A model generated the notes under the pieces. It made no database searches. It saw nothing but the letters and a program-made list of their open reading frames with translations, and had not been told where the DNA came from. Below, piece after piece: positions 1 to 8,884 of a stretch of 64,000 nucleotides of DNA. A program made the translations under genes and the position numbers. The first letter of the stretch is position 1. Every line of letters starts with the position of its first letter. The stretch covers positions 2,424,001-2,488,000 of the forward strand of contig LT599022.1 in assembly GCA_900079695.1 (NCBI GenBank). The letters run 5' to 3'. The DNA comes from an uncultured Alphaproteobacteria bacterium. Lineage in GTDB: Bacteria > Pseudomonadota > Alphaproteobacteria > Rhodospirillales > Rhodospirillaceae.

Positions 1-2589
1 GGTCATTTCGCCGCCGCCCTCGGCATCGTCGCGGTCGACAATCCGCTGTGCGCGGGCACCGGCCACCGCATCTGCAACGACTGCATGGTCGCCTGCGTCT
101 ACCAGAACCAGATGCGCGACCCGGTGAACATTCCCGAAATCGAGACCCGCGTGCTCAAGGACGTGCTCGGCCTGCCCTGGGGATTCGAGATCTATGCGCT
201 GATGACGCGCTGGAACCCGTTCTCGCTGCGCGCGCCCCTGCCCGCGCCGGAAAGCGGCTACGCGGTGCTGGTAGCGGGGCTCGGCCCGGCGGGCTACAGC
301 CTCGCGCAGCGCCTGCTGCACGAGGGCCACGCGGTGACGGCGGTGGACGGCCTCAAGATCGAACCTCTGCCGCCCGAGATTTCGGGCGTCGCGGCGGACG
401 GCGCGGCGGTGCCGTTCCGGCCGATCCGCGACGTCGCCGAGCTGTGGAAGAGCCTCGATTCGCGCGTCACCGCGGGGTTCGGCGGCGTCGCCGAATACGG
501 CATCACGGTGCGCTGGGACAAGAACTTCCTCACCGTGATCCGCCTGATCCTCGAACGCGACCGCCGGTTCCGGATGTTCGGCGGGGTGCGGTTCGGCTCG
601 ACCCTCGATTTCGCCGACGCCAAGGCCTACGGCTTCGACCACGTCGCCCTCTGTCTCGGCGCGGGCAAGCCGACCCTGGTGCCGATGACCGGCAAGCTGC
701 TGCCGGGCGTGCGCCAGGCGTCGGACTTCCTGATGGCGCTGCAGCTCACCGGCGCGGCGCATCCGCAGAGCATCGCCAGCCTCCAGGTGCGGCTGCCGGT
801 CGCGGTGATCGGCGGCGGCCTCACCGCGGTGGACGCCTGCACCGAGGCGCTCGCCTACTATCCGGTGCAGGTGGAGAAGTTCCTGGCGCGCTACGAAACC
901 CTGGTGGCCGAGCGCGGCCGCACCGCGGTGGAAGCCGCGTGGAAACCGGCCGAGCGCGAGGTCGCCGAGGAGTTCCTCGGCCACGCCCGGGCGATCCGCG
1001 CCGAGCGCGCGCGCGCCGCCGCGGCGGGCGAGGCGCCGAAGGTGCTGGAGCTGCTGCGGAGCTGGGGCGGCGCGACCCTGGTCTACCGCCGCAAGCTCAC
1101 CGATTCGCCCGCCTATCGCAACAACCACGAGGAAATCGTCAAGGCGCTGGAAGAGGGGATTTCGGTGGCCGAGGAGTGGGCGCCGACCGCCGTTCACGCC
1201 GACGCCCACGGCTGGGCCGGAACGCTCCAGCTCAAGCACGCCGTGGACGGGCGACAGGTGGCGATTCCGGCGCGCACGGTGATCGTCGCCGCCGGAACCG
1301 TGCCCAACACCACCCTGGCGCGCGAAGGCGTCGGCGGTCTTGCGGTCGACGGCAAGCACTTCCAGGCGCTCGACGAAACCGGCGCGCCGATCCGCCCCGA
1401 ACCCTCCGCCAAACCCGAGACCGCCCACGTTCTCGTCGCGGCGTCGGCGGCGGAGATGCCGGTGTCGTTCTTCGGCGACCTCCACCCCGGATTCTCCGGC
1501 AACGTCGTCACCGCGATGGCCTCGGCGCGTGCGGGCGCGCCGGTGATCGGCCGCACCCTGGCCAAGGCGCCGCCGCGCGACCCGGACTGGCAAGGCCGCT
1601 TCGCGCGGCTGAACGCCGACCTGCGGCCGACGGTGGCGCGGGTCGTCCGCCTCACCCCGACGATCGTCGAGGTGGTGGTGCGCGCGCCGCTCGCCGCCCG
1701 GCGCTTCCGCCCCGGGCAGTTCTTCCGCCTGCAGAACTACGCCGCCCGCGCGCGCGCCACCGACTCCACCCTGCTGGCGATGGAGGGCGTGGCCCTGACC
1801 GGCGCGTGGGTGGACGCGGACAAGGGCGAACTCGCGATGATCGTGCTGGAGATGGGCGGTTCCTCCGACCTCTGCGCCCACCTCGCCCCCGGCGAGCCGG
1901 TGGTGGTGATGGGCCCGACCGGCGCGCCCACCGAGATCCCCGAGCGCCAGACCGTCTGCCTCGTCGGCGGCGGCCTCGGCAACGCGGTGCTGTTCTCGAT
2001 CGGCCGCGCGCTCAAGGCGGCCGGGTGCCGCGTGCTCTACTTCGCCGGGTACCGCCGCGCCGAGGACCGCTTCAAGGTGCCGGACATCCTCGCCGCCTCC
2101 GACGTCGTGATCTGGTGCTGCGACGAACCCGCGAACTTCGCCCCCGAGCGCCCCGGCGACCATGCCTTCACCGGCAACATCGTCCAGGCGATGCAGGCCT
2201 ACGCCGCGGGAGACCTGGGCGAAACGCCGATTCCGCTGGCCGAGGTCGACCGCATGATCGTGATCGGCTCGGACCGGATGATGGCGGCGGTGAAAGCGGC
2301 GCGAAAGGGCGTGCTCGCCCCCTTCCTCAAGCCGCGCCATTGCGCCGTCGCCTCGGTCAACGCGCCGATGCAGTGCATGATGAAGGAAATCTGCGCCCAG
2401 TGCCTGCAACGCCACGTCGACCCGGACACCGGCGAGGAGAGCGTCGTCTATTCCTGCGCCAACCAGGACCAGGACCTCGACCGCGTCGATTTCGTCAGCC
2501 TGCACGACCGCCTGGTTCAGAACACCGCGCAGGAATCGCTGACGAAATCGTGGATCGACCGCGAACTTCGCCGCCTGCGCATGCGCTAG
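1..2589 (+). CDS. FAD/Fe-S pyridine nucleotide oxidoreductase, GltD-like plus FNR/PyrK-like fusion (5' truncated)
   Basis: The frame is open from base 1, so the start lies outside the window; 862 residues are visible. Four cysteines at fragment residues 17, 25, 28 and 32 (CNDCMVAC) match the [4Fe-4S] site at the N-terminus of GltD-type glutamate synthase small subunits. A GltD-like FAD/NAD(P) module follows, with GLGPAG near 90 and GGGLTAVD near 270. From about residue 565 a ferredoxin-reductase-like module begins (FRPGQFF, later GGGLGNAV). The C-terminus has C792, C798, C801 and C819, spaced like the [2Fe-2S] site of PyrK. It probably moves electrons between NAD(P)H, flavin and an unknown partner in the cytoplasm. 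Family and cofactors are well supported; the substrate is not. Confidence 0.8.
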   Translation, partial: GHFAAALGIVAVDNPLCAGTGHRICNDCMVACVYQNQMRDPVNIPEIETRVLKDVLGLPWGFEIYALMTRWNPFSLRAPLPAPESGYAVLVAGLGPAGYSLAQRLLHEGHAVTAVDGLKIEPLPPEISGVAADGAAVPFRPIRDVAELWKSLDSRVTAGFGGVAEYGITVRWDKNFLTVIRLILERDRRFRMFGGVRFGSTLDFADAKAYGFDHVALCLGAGKPTLVPMTGKLLPGVRQASDFLMALQLTGAAHPQSIASLQVRLPVAVIGGGLTAVDACTEALAYYPVQVEKFLARYETLVAERGRTAVEAAWKPAEREVAEEFLGHARAIRAERARAAAAGEAPKVLELLRSWGGATLVYRRKLTDSPAYRNNHEEIVKALEEGISVAEEWAPTAVHADAHGWAGTLQLKHAVDGRQVAIPARTVIVAAGTVPNTTLAREGVGGLAVDGKHFQALDETGAPIRPEPSAKPETAHVLVAASAAEMPVSFFGDLHPGFSGNVVTAMASARAGAPVIGRTLAKAPPRDPDWQGRFARLNADLRPTVARVVRLTPTIVEVVVRAPLAARRFRPGQFFRLQNYAARARATDSTLLAMEGVALTGAWVDADKGELAMIVLEMGGSSDLCAHLAPGEPVVVMGPTGAPTEIPERQTVCLVGGGLGNAVLFSIGRALKAAGCRVLYFAGYRRAEDRFKVPDILAASDVVIWCCDEPANFAPERPGDHAFTGNIVQAMQAYAAGDLGETPIPLAEVDRMIVIGSDRMMAAVKAARKGVLAPFLKPRHCAVASVNAPMQCMMKEICAQCLQRHVDPDTGEESVVYSCANQDQDLDRVDFVSLHDRLVQNTAQESLTKSWIDRELRRLRMR

Positions 2590-2617
2590 GGCGGAGGAGA
2601 TTTCCCGCTCCCGGACC

Positions 2618-2648
2618 TTGACCGCGCCTCCCCCGGGGTCGTTATATC
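2618..2648 (+). promoter_or_regulatory. candidate sigma-70 promoter of the binding-protein gene
   Basis: TTGACC at 2618-2623 and TTATAT at 2642-2647 are separated by 18 bases and lie about 40 bases before the start of the following gene. This is a pattern match only. Confidence 0.45.
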
Positions 2649-2686
2649 GAACGGCGTAATCGCCGATTCGGAAGGGGGCCCCACAC

Positions 2687-3892
2687 ATGTCGCTTCGCCT
2701 GTTCGCCGCCGCGCTCGCCGCGTGGCTCGCCGCCGCGCCGCTGCCGCACGCCCGCGCCGCCGACGTCGTCAAGATCGGCGAGATCAACTCCTACTCGCGG
2801 ATTCCCGCGTTCACCCTGCCCTACCGCAATGGCTGGGAACTGGCGGTCGAGCAGATCAACGCCGCGGGCGGGGTGATGGGCGGCAAGCGGCTCGAGATCG
2901 TCAGCCGCGACGACGCGGGCTCGCCCGAGCAGGCGCTCACCGCCGCCAACGAACTGGTGCGGCGCGAAGGCGTGGCGATGCTGGCGGGCACCTACCTCTC
3001 CAACGTCGGCCTCGCGGTTTCCGACTACGCCGCCAAGCGCGGCATCGTGTTCCTCGCCTCCGAGCCCCTCACCGACGCGCTGACCTGGAGCAACGGCAAC
3101 CCGGAAACCTTCCGCCTGCGCCCCTCCACCTACGTCCAGACCGCGATCCTGGTACGCGAGGCGGCCAAGCTTCCGGCCAAGCGTTGGGCCACCATCGCGC
3201 CGAACTACGAATACGGCCAGGCGGCGGTGCGCAACTTCAAGGACCTGCTGAAGGCGGCGCGGCCGGACGTCGAGTTCGTCGCCGAGCAGTGGCCGGCGCA
3301 GTTCGGCCTCGACGCCGGGCCGACCGTCGAAGCCCTCGAGCAGGCCAAGCCCGACGCGATCTTCAACGTCACCTTCTCGTCCGACCTCTCGAAATTCGTG
3401 CGCGAAGGCACCGCCCGCGGCCTGTTCAAGAACCGCCCGGTGGTCTCGCTGCTGACCGGCGAGCCCGACTACCTCGTGCCGCTGGGTGCGGAGACCCCCG
3501 AGGGCTGGATCGTCACCGGCTACCCCTGGGACGAGATCGACACCCCCGCGCACGCCGCGTTCGTCGCCGCCTACCGCGCCAAGTATCACGAAGACCCGCG
3601 CATGGGCACGCTGGTGGGCTACAACATGGCGCTCGCCCTCAAGGCCGCGCTCGACAAGGCGGGCTCGACCAAGCGCGACGCCCTGATCGCCGCCCTCGAA
3701 GGCCTCACCTTCGACAGCCCCTCCGGCCCCGTCACCTTCCGCGCCGCCGACCATCAGTCGACCATGGGCGCGTGGGTCGGCAAGACCGCCCGCGTCGACG
3801 GCAAGGGCAAAATGGTCGACTGGCGCTACGTCGACGGCAGCGAAGTGCTGCCCGGCCCCGAAGCCGCCAAGGCGTTGCGCCCCGGCCGGTGA
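2687..3892 (+). CDS. branched-chain amino acid-type ABC transporter substrate-binding protein
   Basis: The 401-residue product starts with a clear signal peptide (about residues 1-24, ending HARA), so it is periplasmic. The mature part opens with the Leu/Ile/Val-binding-protein pattern (VKIGEINSYS, then NGWELAVEQINAAGG and EIVSRDDAGSPEQAL), and its length is normal for the periplasmic-binding-protein type I family. It would deliver a ligand to a Liv-type permease; the fused permease and ATPase lie 2.4 kb downstream after two enzyme genes. The ligand cannot be read from the sequence; amino acids, amides and aromatic acids are all used by this family. Confidence 0.88.
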   Translation: MSLRLFAAALAAWLAAAPLPHARAADVVKIGEINSYSRIPAFTLPYRNGWELAVEQINAAGGVMGGKRLEIVSRDDAGSPEQALTAANELVRREGVAMLAGTYLSNVGLAVSDYAAKRGIVFLASEPLTDALTWSNGNPETFRLRPSTYVQTAILVREAAKLPAKRWATIAPNYEYGQAAVRNFKDLLKAARPDVEFVAEQWPAQFGLDAGPTVEALEQAKPDAIFNVTFSSDLSKFVREGTARGLFKNRPVVSLLTGEPDYLVPLGAETPEGWIVTGYPWDEIDTPAHAAFVAAYRAKYHEDPRMGTLVGYNMALALKAALDKAGSTKRDALIAALEGLTFDSPSGPVTFRAADHQSTMGAWVGKTARVDGKGKMVDWRYVDGSEVLPGPEAAKALRPGR

Positions 3893-3911
3893 GGCCGCAC
3901 CCCTGCGGCGG

Positions 3912-3934
3912 ATCGTTGCAAAAACGGCAACGAT
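3912..3934 (+). terminator. hairpin after the binding-protein gene
   Basis: ATCGTTGC and GCAACGAT form a perfect 8-bp stem around a 7-base loop, 20 bases after the stop codon. Only a short T run (TTT) follows, so it may be a weak terminator or an operator of the next gene. Confidence 0.4.
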
Positions 3935-4038
3935 TTGTCGCTTCTTCAAAAGCTTATATTGAAACCGACAACGCTTAGATCTTCTTCAGAAACACGGCGG
4001 ATCGCCGCGATCCGCCCGCCACTGGAGGAGATGCCATC

Positions 4039-4665
4039 ATGAAAGTCACCGTTGTCGGATCCGGCAACATGGCCGCTGGATTCGCCAAGAGGCTGGTCGC
4101 CGCCGGTCACGACGTCCGTCTCGTCGGCCGCAACCGCGGAAAGGTGGAGGCGCTCGCCGCCGAGACCGGCGCATCCGCGGTTGCGGCGGTCGAGGGTGGG
4201 GCGTCGGACGTGATCATCGTCGCGACGCCGTTCGATGGCGCGGTCGACGCGCTGAAGTCGCTCGGCGACGTCTCCGGCAAGGTGGTGGTCGACATCACCA
4301 ACCCGCTCACCGCCGACTACATGGGACTGACCATCGGTCACGACACCTCCGCCGCGGAGGAGATCGCCAAGGCGCTGCCGGGCGTGCGCCTGGTCAAGGG
4401 CTTCAACACCCTGTTCGCCCAGGTGCTCGCCGCCGGGCCGAAGCTCGCCGACGGCAGCGTGCCGCCGGTCTTCCTCGCCGCCGACGACGCCGGAGCCAAG
4501 GCGAAGGTCGCGGACCTCGCCAAGTCGCTCGGCCACCCGGTGGTCGACGCCGGTCCCCTCAGGAATGCCCGCTATCTCGAACCGCTTGCGGGCCTGAACA
4601 TCTACCTCGGCTACGGCGCCGGGCTCGGCACAGCCGTCGCCCCGGCGTGGCTGCCGCTCGCCTGA
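4039..4665 (+). CDS. NADPH-dependent F420 reductase-like (FNO-type) NAD(P)-binding protein
   Basis: The 208-residue protein begins with a Rossmann dinucleotide site (VVGSGNMAAGFAKRL) and has the conserved order of the F420:NADPH oxidoreductase-like family, including VDITNPL near 90 and VKGFNTLFA near 125. In bacteria without F420 these proteins are usually uncharacterised NADP(H) oxidoreductases, so F420 use should not be assumed. The start is supported by a strong GGAGGAG ribosome site. It lies alone between the binding protein and the aldehyde dehydrogenase, all on the same strand. Confidence 0.75.
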   Translation: MKVTVVGSGNMAAGFAKRLVAAGHDVRLVGRNRGKVEALAAETGASAVAAVEGGASDVIIVATPFDGAVDALKSLGDVSGKVVVDITNPLTADYMGLTIGHDTSAAEEIAKALPGVRLVKGFNTLFAQVLAAGPKLADGSVPPVFLAADDAGAKAKVADLAKSLGHPVVDAGPLRNARYLEPLAGLNIYLGYGAGLGTAVAPAWLPLA

Positions 4666-4745
4666 CCCCGGTTCACGCAGACACTGCGATTTTCCCCAAG
4701 GCTGCCGGGCATCGCCCCGGCGGCCGCCCGAAGGACGTTTCGATC

Positions 4746-6137
4746 ATGGCTTACGCTACCGTCAACCCCTACACCGGAGAGACCCTCGCCACCTTCCCCG
4801 ACGCCACCGACGCCGAGGTCGAGGCCGCCATCGCCGCGGCGCACGCCGCCTTCCTCGACTGGCGCGAGACGCCGTTCGCCCGCCGCGCCGACGTGATGCG
4901 CGCCGCCGCGAAGATCCTCCGCCGCGACGTCGAAACCTACGCGCCGCTGCTCACCACCGAGATGGGCAAGCTTCTCCCCGAGGCGCGCGCCGAGGTCGAG
5001 CTGTCGGCCGAAATCTTCGAGTACTACGCCGACCACGCCGAGGCCCTGCTCGCCCCCGAGACGCTGCCGGTGAAATCCGCCGCCGAGGGCGTGGCGACGG
5101 TGGTCCACGAACCGCTCGGCGTGCTGCTGGCGATCGAGCCGTGGAACTTCCCCTACTACCAGATCGCGCGGATCATCGCGCCGCAGCTCTCCGCCGGCAA
5201 CACCGTGCTGCTCAAGCATGCCTCCAACGTGCCGCAAAGCGCCGCGATCTTCGAAACCCTGATGGCCGAGGCCGGACTGCCCGCAGGCGCGTTCAAGAAC
5301 CTCTACGCCACCCGCAAACAGATCGGCACGATCATCGCCGACCCGCGCGTGCACGGCGTCGCCCTCACCGGTTCCGAGGCCGCGGGCGCCGAGGTCGCCG
5401 CCCAGGCGGGCCGGGCGCTGAAGAAATCCACCCTCGAACTCGGCGGCGCCGACGCGTTCGTGGTGCTGAACGACGCGGATCTCGACAAGGCGGTGAAGTG
5501 GGCGGTGTTCGGCCGCCACTGGAACGGCGGCCAGGTGTGCGTGTCGTCGAAGCGGATGATCGTCGAGGACGGCGTCTACGACGCGTTCCTGGCGAAGTAT
5601 GCCGCCGCCGTCGCCGACCTGCGCGCGGGCGACCCCTTCGACGCCGCCACCACCCTCGCGCCGCTGTCCTCCCAGGCGGCCGCCGACGAGGTGAAGGCGA
5701 AGATCGCCCGCGCGGTCGCCCACGGCGCGACGGCGACCGAAGTCGGGCCGAAGGTGCCGGAACGCGGCGCGTTCGTGCAGCCGACGATCCTCACCGACCT
5801 CGACGCGACCAACCCCGCCCGCGACTGGGAGTTCTTCGGGCCGGTGTCGATGCTGTTCCGCGCCGAGGACGCCGACGACGCGGTGCGCATCGCCAACGAC
5901 AGCCCGTTCGGCCTCGGCGGCTCGGTGTTCACCGCCGATGCGGCCAAGGGCAAGGCGGTAGCCGAGCGGATCTCCACCGGCATGGTGTTCGTCAACCATC
6001 CGACGATGGTCAAGGCCGACCTGCCGTTCGGCGGCATCCGCCGCTCCGGCTACGGCCGCGAGTTGATCGGCCTCGGCCTCAAGGAGTTCGTCAACCACAA
6101 GCTCGTCGACGTCGTCGACATCGACGCGCCGTTCTGA
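4746..6137 (+). CDS. NAD(P)-dependent aldehyde dehydrogenase, succinate-semialdehyde type
   Basis: This 463-residue protein has the complete aldehyde dehydrogenase pattern: WNFPYYQ substrate entry, the general-base Glu in LELGG, the catalytic Cys in GGQVCVSS, and FGPV near the C-terminus. The start at MAYATVNPYTGE fits SSADH homologues; an upstream in-frame ATG at 4647 would add 33 atypical residues. It probably oxidises succinate semialdehyde or a related aldehyde to the acid in the cytoplasm. It sits inside the Liv-like cluster, which suggests catabolism of the imported compound, but that is inference. Confidence 0.85.
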   Translation: MAYATVNPYTGETLATFPDATDAEVEAAIAAAHAAFLDWRETPFARRADVMRAAAKILRRDVETYAPLLTTEMGKLLPEARAEVELSAEIFEYYADHAEALLAPETLPVKSAAEGVATVVHEPLGVLLAIEPWNFPYYQIARIIAPQLSAGNTVLLKHASNVPQSAAIFETLMAEAGLPAGAFKNLYATRKQIGTIIADPRVHGVALTGSEAAGAEVAAQAGRALKKSTLELGGADAFVVLNDADLDKAVKWAVFGRHWNGGQVCVSSKRMIVEDGVYDAFLAKYAAAVADLRAGDPFDAATTLAPLSSQAAADEVKAKIARAVAHGATATEVGPKVPERGAFVQPTILTDLDATNPARDWEFFGPVSMLFRAEDADDAVRIANDSPFGLGGSVFTADAAKGKAVAERISTGMVFVNHPTMVKADLPFGGIRRSGYGRELIGLGLKEFVNHKLVDVVDIDAPF

Positions 6138-6145
6138 CCGGCAGG

Positions 6146-6175
6146 GTTTCCCGGCGGGCCGCCCCGCCGGGAAAC
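6146..6175 (+). terminator. 13-bp perfect hairpin after the aldehyde dehydrogenase
   Basis: The arms at 6146-6158 and 6163-6175 are perfectly complementary with a 4-base loop. No T run follows, so it may act in termination, RNA stabilisation or attenuation ahead of the permease gene. Confidence 0.5.
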
Positions 6176-6262
6176 GCATCAACGATTGCGCTCCGGACGA
6201 AAACCGGAAAGGGTATGGCTCCGAAGAGGCCGCGCCTCTTCGGCTTCCTGCGCAGGGGCGGC

Positions 6263-8074
6263 ATGGATTTCATCGTCATTCAGGCACTGAACGGCTTGGC
6301 CGGGGCGAGTTCGCTGTTTCTCGTCGCGGCCGGACTGTCGCTGATCTTCGGCGTCAGCCGGGTGGTGAACTTCGCCCACGGCACGGTGTTCATGATCGGC
6401 GCCTACGTCGCCTGGACGCTCATCGATCGCCTCGGCGTCAACTTCTGGCTCGCCGCACCGCTGGCGGCGCTCGCCACCGCCGGGCTCGGCGGGCTGATCG
6501 AAATCCTGGTGCTGCGGCGGCTGTACGGGCGGCACGAACTGCTGCCGCTGCTGGCGACCTTCGCGCTGGTGCTGATCGCCCACGACGCGGTGCCCCTGAT
6601 CTGGGGCGCGCAGGACGTGATCGGCCCGCGCGCCCCGGGCCTGACCGGCGCGGTGACGGTGATGGGGCGGCGGCTGCCGGCTTACGATCTGTTCCTGATC
6701 GGCGTCGCCGCGGCGATGATGGCGGCGCTGTGGCTGCTGCTGCACCGCACCCGCTTCGGCCGGGTGGTGCGCGCCGCCACCGATGATCCGGAAATGGCGG
6801 CGGCGCTGGGAATCCGCCAGGACCGGCTGTTCACCTCGGTGTTCATGCTCGGCTGCGGGCTCGCGGGCCTCGGCGGCGCGCTGCGGCTGCCGCGCGAAAC
6901 CCTGCACCACAGCCTCGACACCCAGGTGATCGTCTCCGCCTTCGTGGTGGTGGTGATCGGCGGCATGGGCAGCATCGGCGGCGCGTTCGTGGCGTCGGGG
7001 ATCGTCGGCGTGGTGTCGGCGTTCGGCATCGTGGTGTGGCCGCAGGGCACCCTCGCGATGCTGTTCGTGATCATGGCGGCGGTGCTGGTGGTACGGCCGC
7101 GCGGACTGTTCGGCGCGCCCACGCAGCAGGAGGCGCACCGACCGCTCTTGCTCCCCTCGCCGCCCCTCGGCGGCTATCCGCGCCGCGCGAAGCTCGCGGT
7201 CGCGGGCAGCGCGGCGGCGCTCGCGGGCTTCGGGCTGGTCGCCTCGCCGTTCGCGCTCGACGTCGCCACCCAGGTGCTGATCGCGGTGCTGTTCGCCGCG
7301 AGCCTGCATCTTCTGATCGGCTGGGCGGGGCTGATCTCGTTCGGCCACGCGGCGCTGTTCGGCCTCGGCGCCTACGGCGCGGCGCTGCTCGGGCAGTCCC
7401 TGCCACTCGGTTTTGCGATCGCGGGCGGCGCGGCGGCGGCGGCGCTCGGCGCGGCGGCGTTCGGCGCGCTGGTGCGGCGGATGAAGGGGGTCTATCTCGC
7501 GATGCTCACCCTCGCGTTCTCGCAACTGCTGTTCGCCGCTGCCTTCCAATGGGTGGAGCTGACCGGCGGCGACAACGGCATCCTCGGCCTCTGGCCCGAC
7601 CCGCCGTGGGACACCGCGGGCGGCTGGTACGCGCTCACCCTGGCGCTCGCGCTGCTGGCGATGCTCGCCCTGGCACGGCTCTACCGCACGCCGTTCGCCT
7701 ACATCCTGCGTGCGGCGCAGGGCGCCGAGGCGCGCGCCCGCGCCGATGCCCTGCCGGTGGACGCCACGCGGGTGCAGGCGTTCGCGGTCTCGGGCGCGGT
7801 GGCGGGGTTGGCGGGGGCGCTGCTGGTGTTCCTGAAGGGCTCGGCGTTCCCGTCGCTGTTCGCGGTGCCGCAATCGGTGGACGGCCTGGTGATGGTGCTG
7901 CTGGGCGGCGTCGCGCATCCGCTCGGACCGGTGGCCGGGGCGGCGGCCTACAGCCTCGGCGTCACCGTGATCGCCACCCTCACTCCGGCGTGGCACATGA
8001 TCGTCGGCGCGCTGATCCTGGTGCTGACGCAGGCGCTGCCGGGCGGCCTGCTGCGGCGGGAGGAGGGGCCGTGA
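6263..8074 (+). CDS. fused LivH-LivM branched-chain amino acid ABC permease
   Basis: A single 603-residue protein carries both permease halves. Residues 1-290 resemble LivH (GLSLIFGVSRVVNFAHG, ALGIRQDRLF, VVVIGGMGSIGG). Residues 310-603 resemble LivM (HLLIGWAGLISFGHAALFG, RMKGVYLAMLTLAFSQ, MVLLGGVAHPLGP). Separate LivH and LivM proteins are each about 300 residues, so this is a true fusion. The start at 6263 has AGGGGC just upstream; an ATG at 6215 would add 16 basic residues and cannot be excluded. It overlaps the ATPase gene by four bases. It should form the membrane channel of an importer for amino acids or similar ligands. Confidence 0.88.
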   Translation: MDFIVIQALNGLAGASSLFLVAAGLSLIFGVSRVVNFAHGTVFMIGAYVAWTLIDRLGVNFWLAAPLAALATAGLGGLIEILVLRRLYGRHELLPLLATFALVLIAHDAVPLIWGAQDVIGPRAPGLTGAVTVMGRRLPAYDLFLIGVAAAMMAALWLLLHRTRFGRVVRAATDDPEMAAALGIRQDRLFTSVFMLGCGLAGLGGALRLPRETLHHSLDTQVIVSAFVVVVIGGMGSIGGAFVASGIVGVVSAFGIVVWPQGTLAMLFVIMAAVLVVRPRGLFGAPTQQEAHRPLLLPSPPLGGYPRRAKLAVAGSAAALAGFGLVASPFALDVATQVLIAVLFAASLHLLIGWAGLISFGHAALFGLGAYGAALLGQSLPLGFAIAGGAAAAALGAAAFGALVRRMKGVYLAMLTLAFSQLLFAAAFQWVELTGGDNGILGLWPDPPWDTAGGWYALTLALALLAMLALARLYRTPFAYILRAAQGAEARARADALPVDATRVQAFAVSGAVAGLAGALLVFLKGSAFPSLFAVPQSVDGLVMVLLGGVAHPLGPVAGAAAYSLGVTVIATLTPAWHMIVGALILVLTQALPGGLLRREEGP

Positions 8075-8832
8075 CGGCGCTGCTGTCGGTGCGCGACCTG
8101 CGCAAGAGCTACGGCGCGCGAACCGTGCTCGCCGAGATCGGCTTCGACGTCGCCGCGGGCGAGATCGCCGCGCTGATCGGCGCGAACGGCGCGGGCAAGT
8201 CGACGCTGTTCAACATCCTCGGCGGCGCGCTCGCGGCCGACGGCGGCTCGGTGCTGCTGGCGGGCCGGGCGATCCTCGGGCTGGGGCCGGAGCGGGTGGC
8301 GCGGATGGGCGTCGGCCGCACCTTCCAGACCTCCGCGCCCTATCGCGCTCTCGGCGTGCGCGAATCGCTGATGCTGATCGACGCCGCCGCCGAACCGGCG
8401 TGGCGGCGGCTGCTCGCGCCGCTCGGCGACCGCCCGACCGCGGCCGCCGACGCCGCGCTCGAAGAGGTCGGCCTCCGCCACCTCGCCGACGCTACCGCCG
8501 CGGCGCTCTCCTATGGCGACGCCAAGCGCCTGGAACTGGCGATGGCGCTGATCCGCCGCCCACGCCTGCTGCTGATGGACGAACCCACCGCCGGAATGGC
8601 GCCGGGGGAACGGGCGCGCTTCATGGAACTGGTGCGCGACCGCGCCGCGGAGCGCGGCACGACGGTGCTGTTCACCGAGCACGACATGGCGACGGTGTTC
8701 GGCTTCGCCGCCCGGGTTCTGGTGCTCGACCGCGGCCGCCTGATCGCCGACGGCACCCCCGGCGCGGTGCGGGAAAACCCGGAGGTGCGGCGCGCCTATC
8801 TCGGCGACGCGCCGACCACGAATGCGTTGTGA
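8071..8832 (+). CDS. livG: LivG-type ABC transporter ATP-binding protein
   Basis: The GTG start overlaps the permease stop (GTGA) and follows GGAGGAGGG. The 253-residue protein has Walker A GANGAGKST, a LivG-type signature LSYGDAKRLELA, Walker B LLLMDEPTAGM and the switch histidine in FTEHDM. It would power import through the fused permease. Liv systems normally use two different ATPases, LivG and LivF; none follows here because the next gene is a glycosyltransferase. The second ATPase must be elsewhere or this one works as a homodimer. Confidence 0.9.
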   Translation: MTALLSVRDLRKSYGARTVLAEIGFDVAAGEIAALIGANGAGKSTLFNILGGALAADGGSVLLAGRAILGLGPERVARMGVGRTFQTSAPYRALGVRESLMLIDAAAEPAWRRLLAPLGDRPTAAADAALEEVGLRHLADATAAALSYGDAKRLELAMALIRRPRLLLMDEPTAGMAPGERARFMELVRDRAAERGTTVLFTEHDMATVFGFAARVLVLDRGRLIADGTPGAVRENPEVRRAYLGDAPTTNAL

Positions 8833-8884
8833 ACCCGGCGGACGCATGCTAACAAGGCGCGCGAACGCAGGAGATTTCGAGGCG

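Noticed and set aside
48..2621. Second-frame open reading frame overlapping the first gene
   Set aside because: Arg/Pro/Ala-rich shadow translation; the in-frame oxidoreductase with its motifs is the real gene.
4039..4665. F420-dependent metabolism
   Set aside because: Family similarity only; no F420 synthesis or F420-using gene is in the window.
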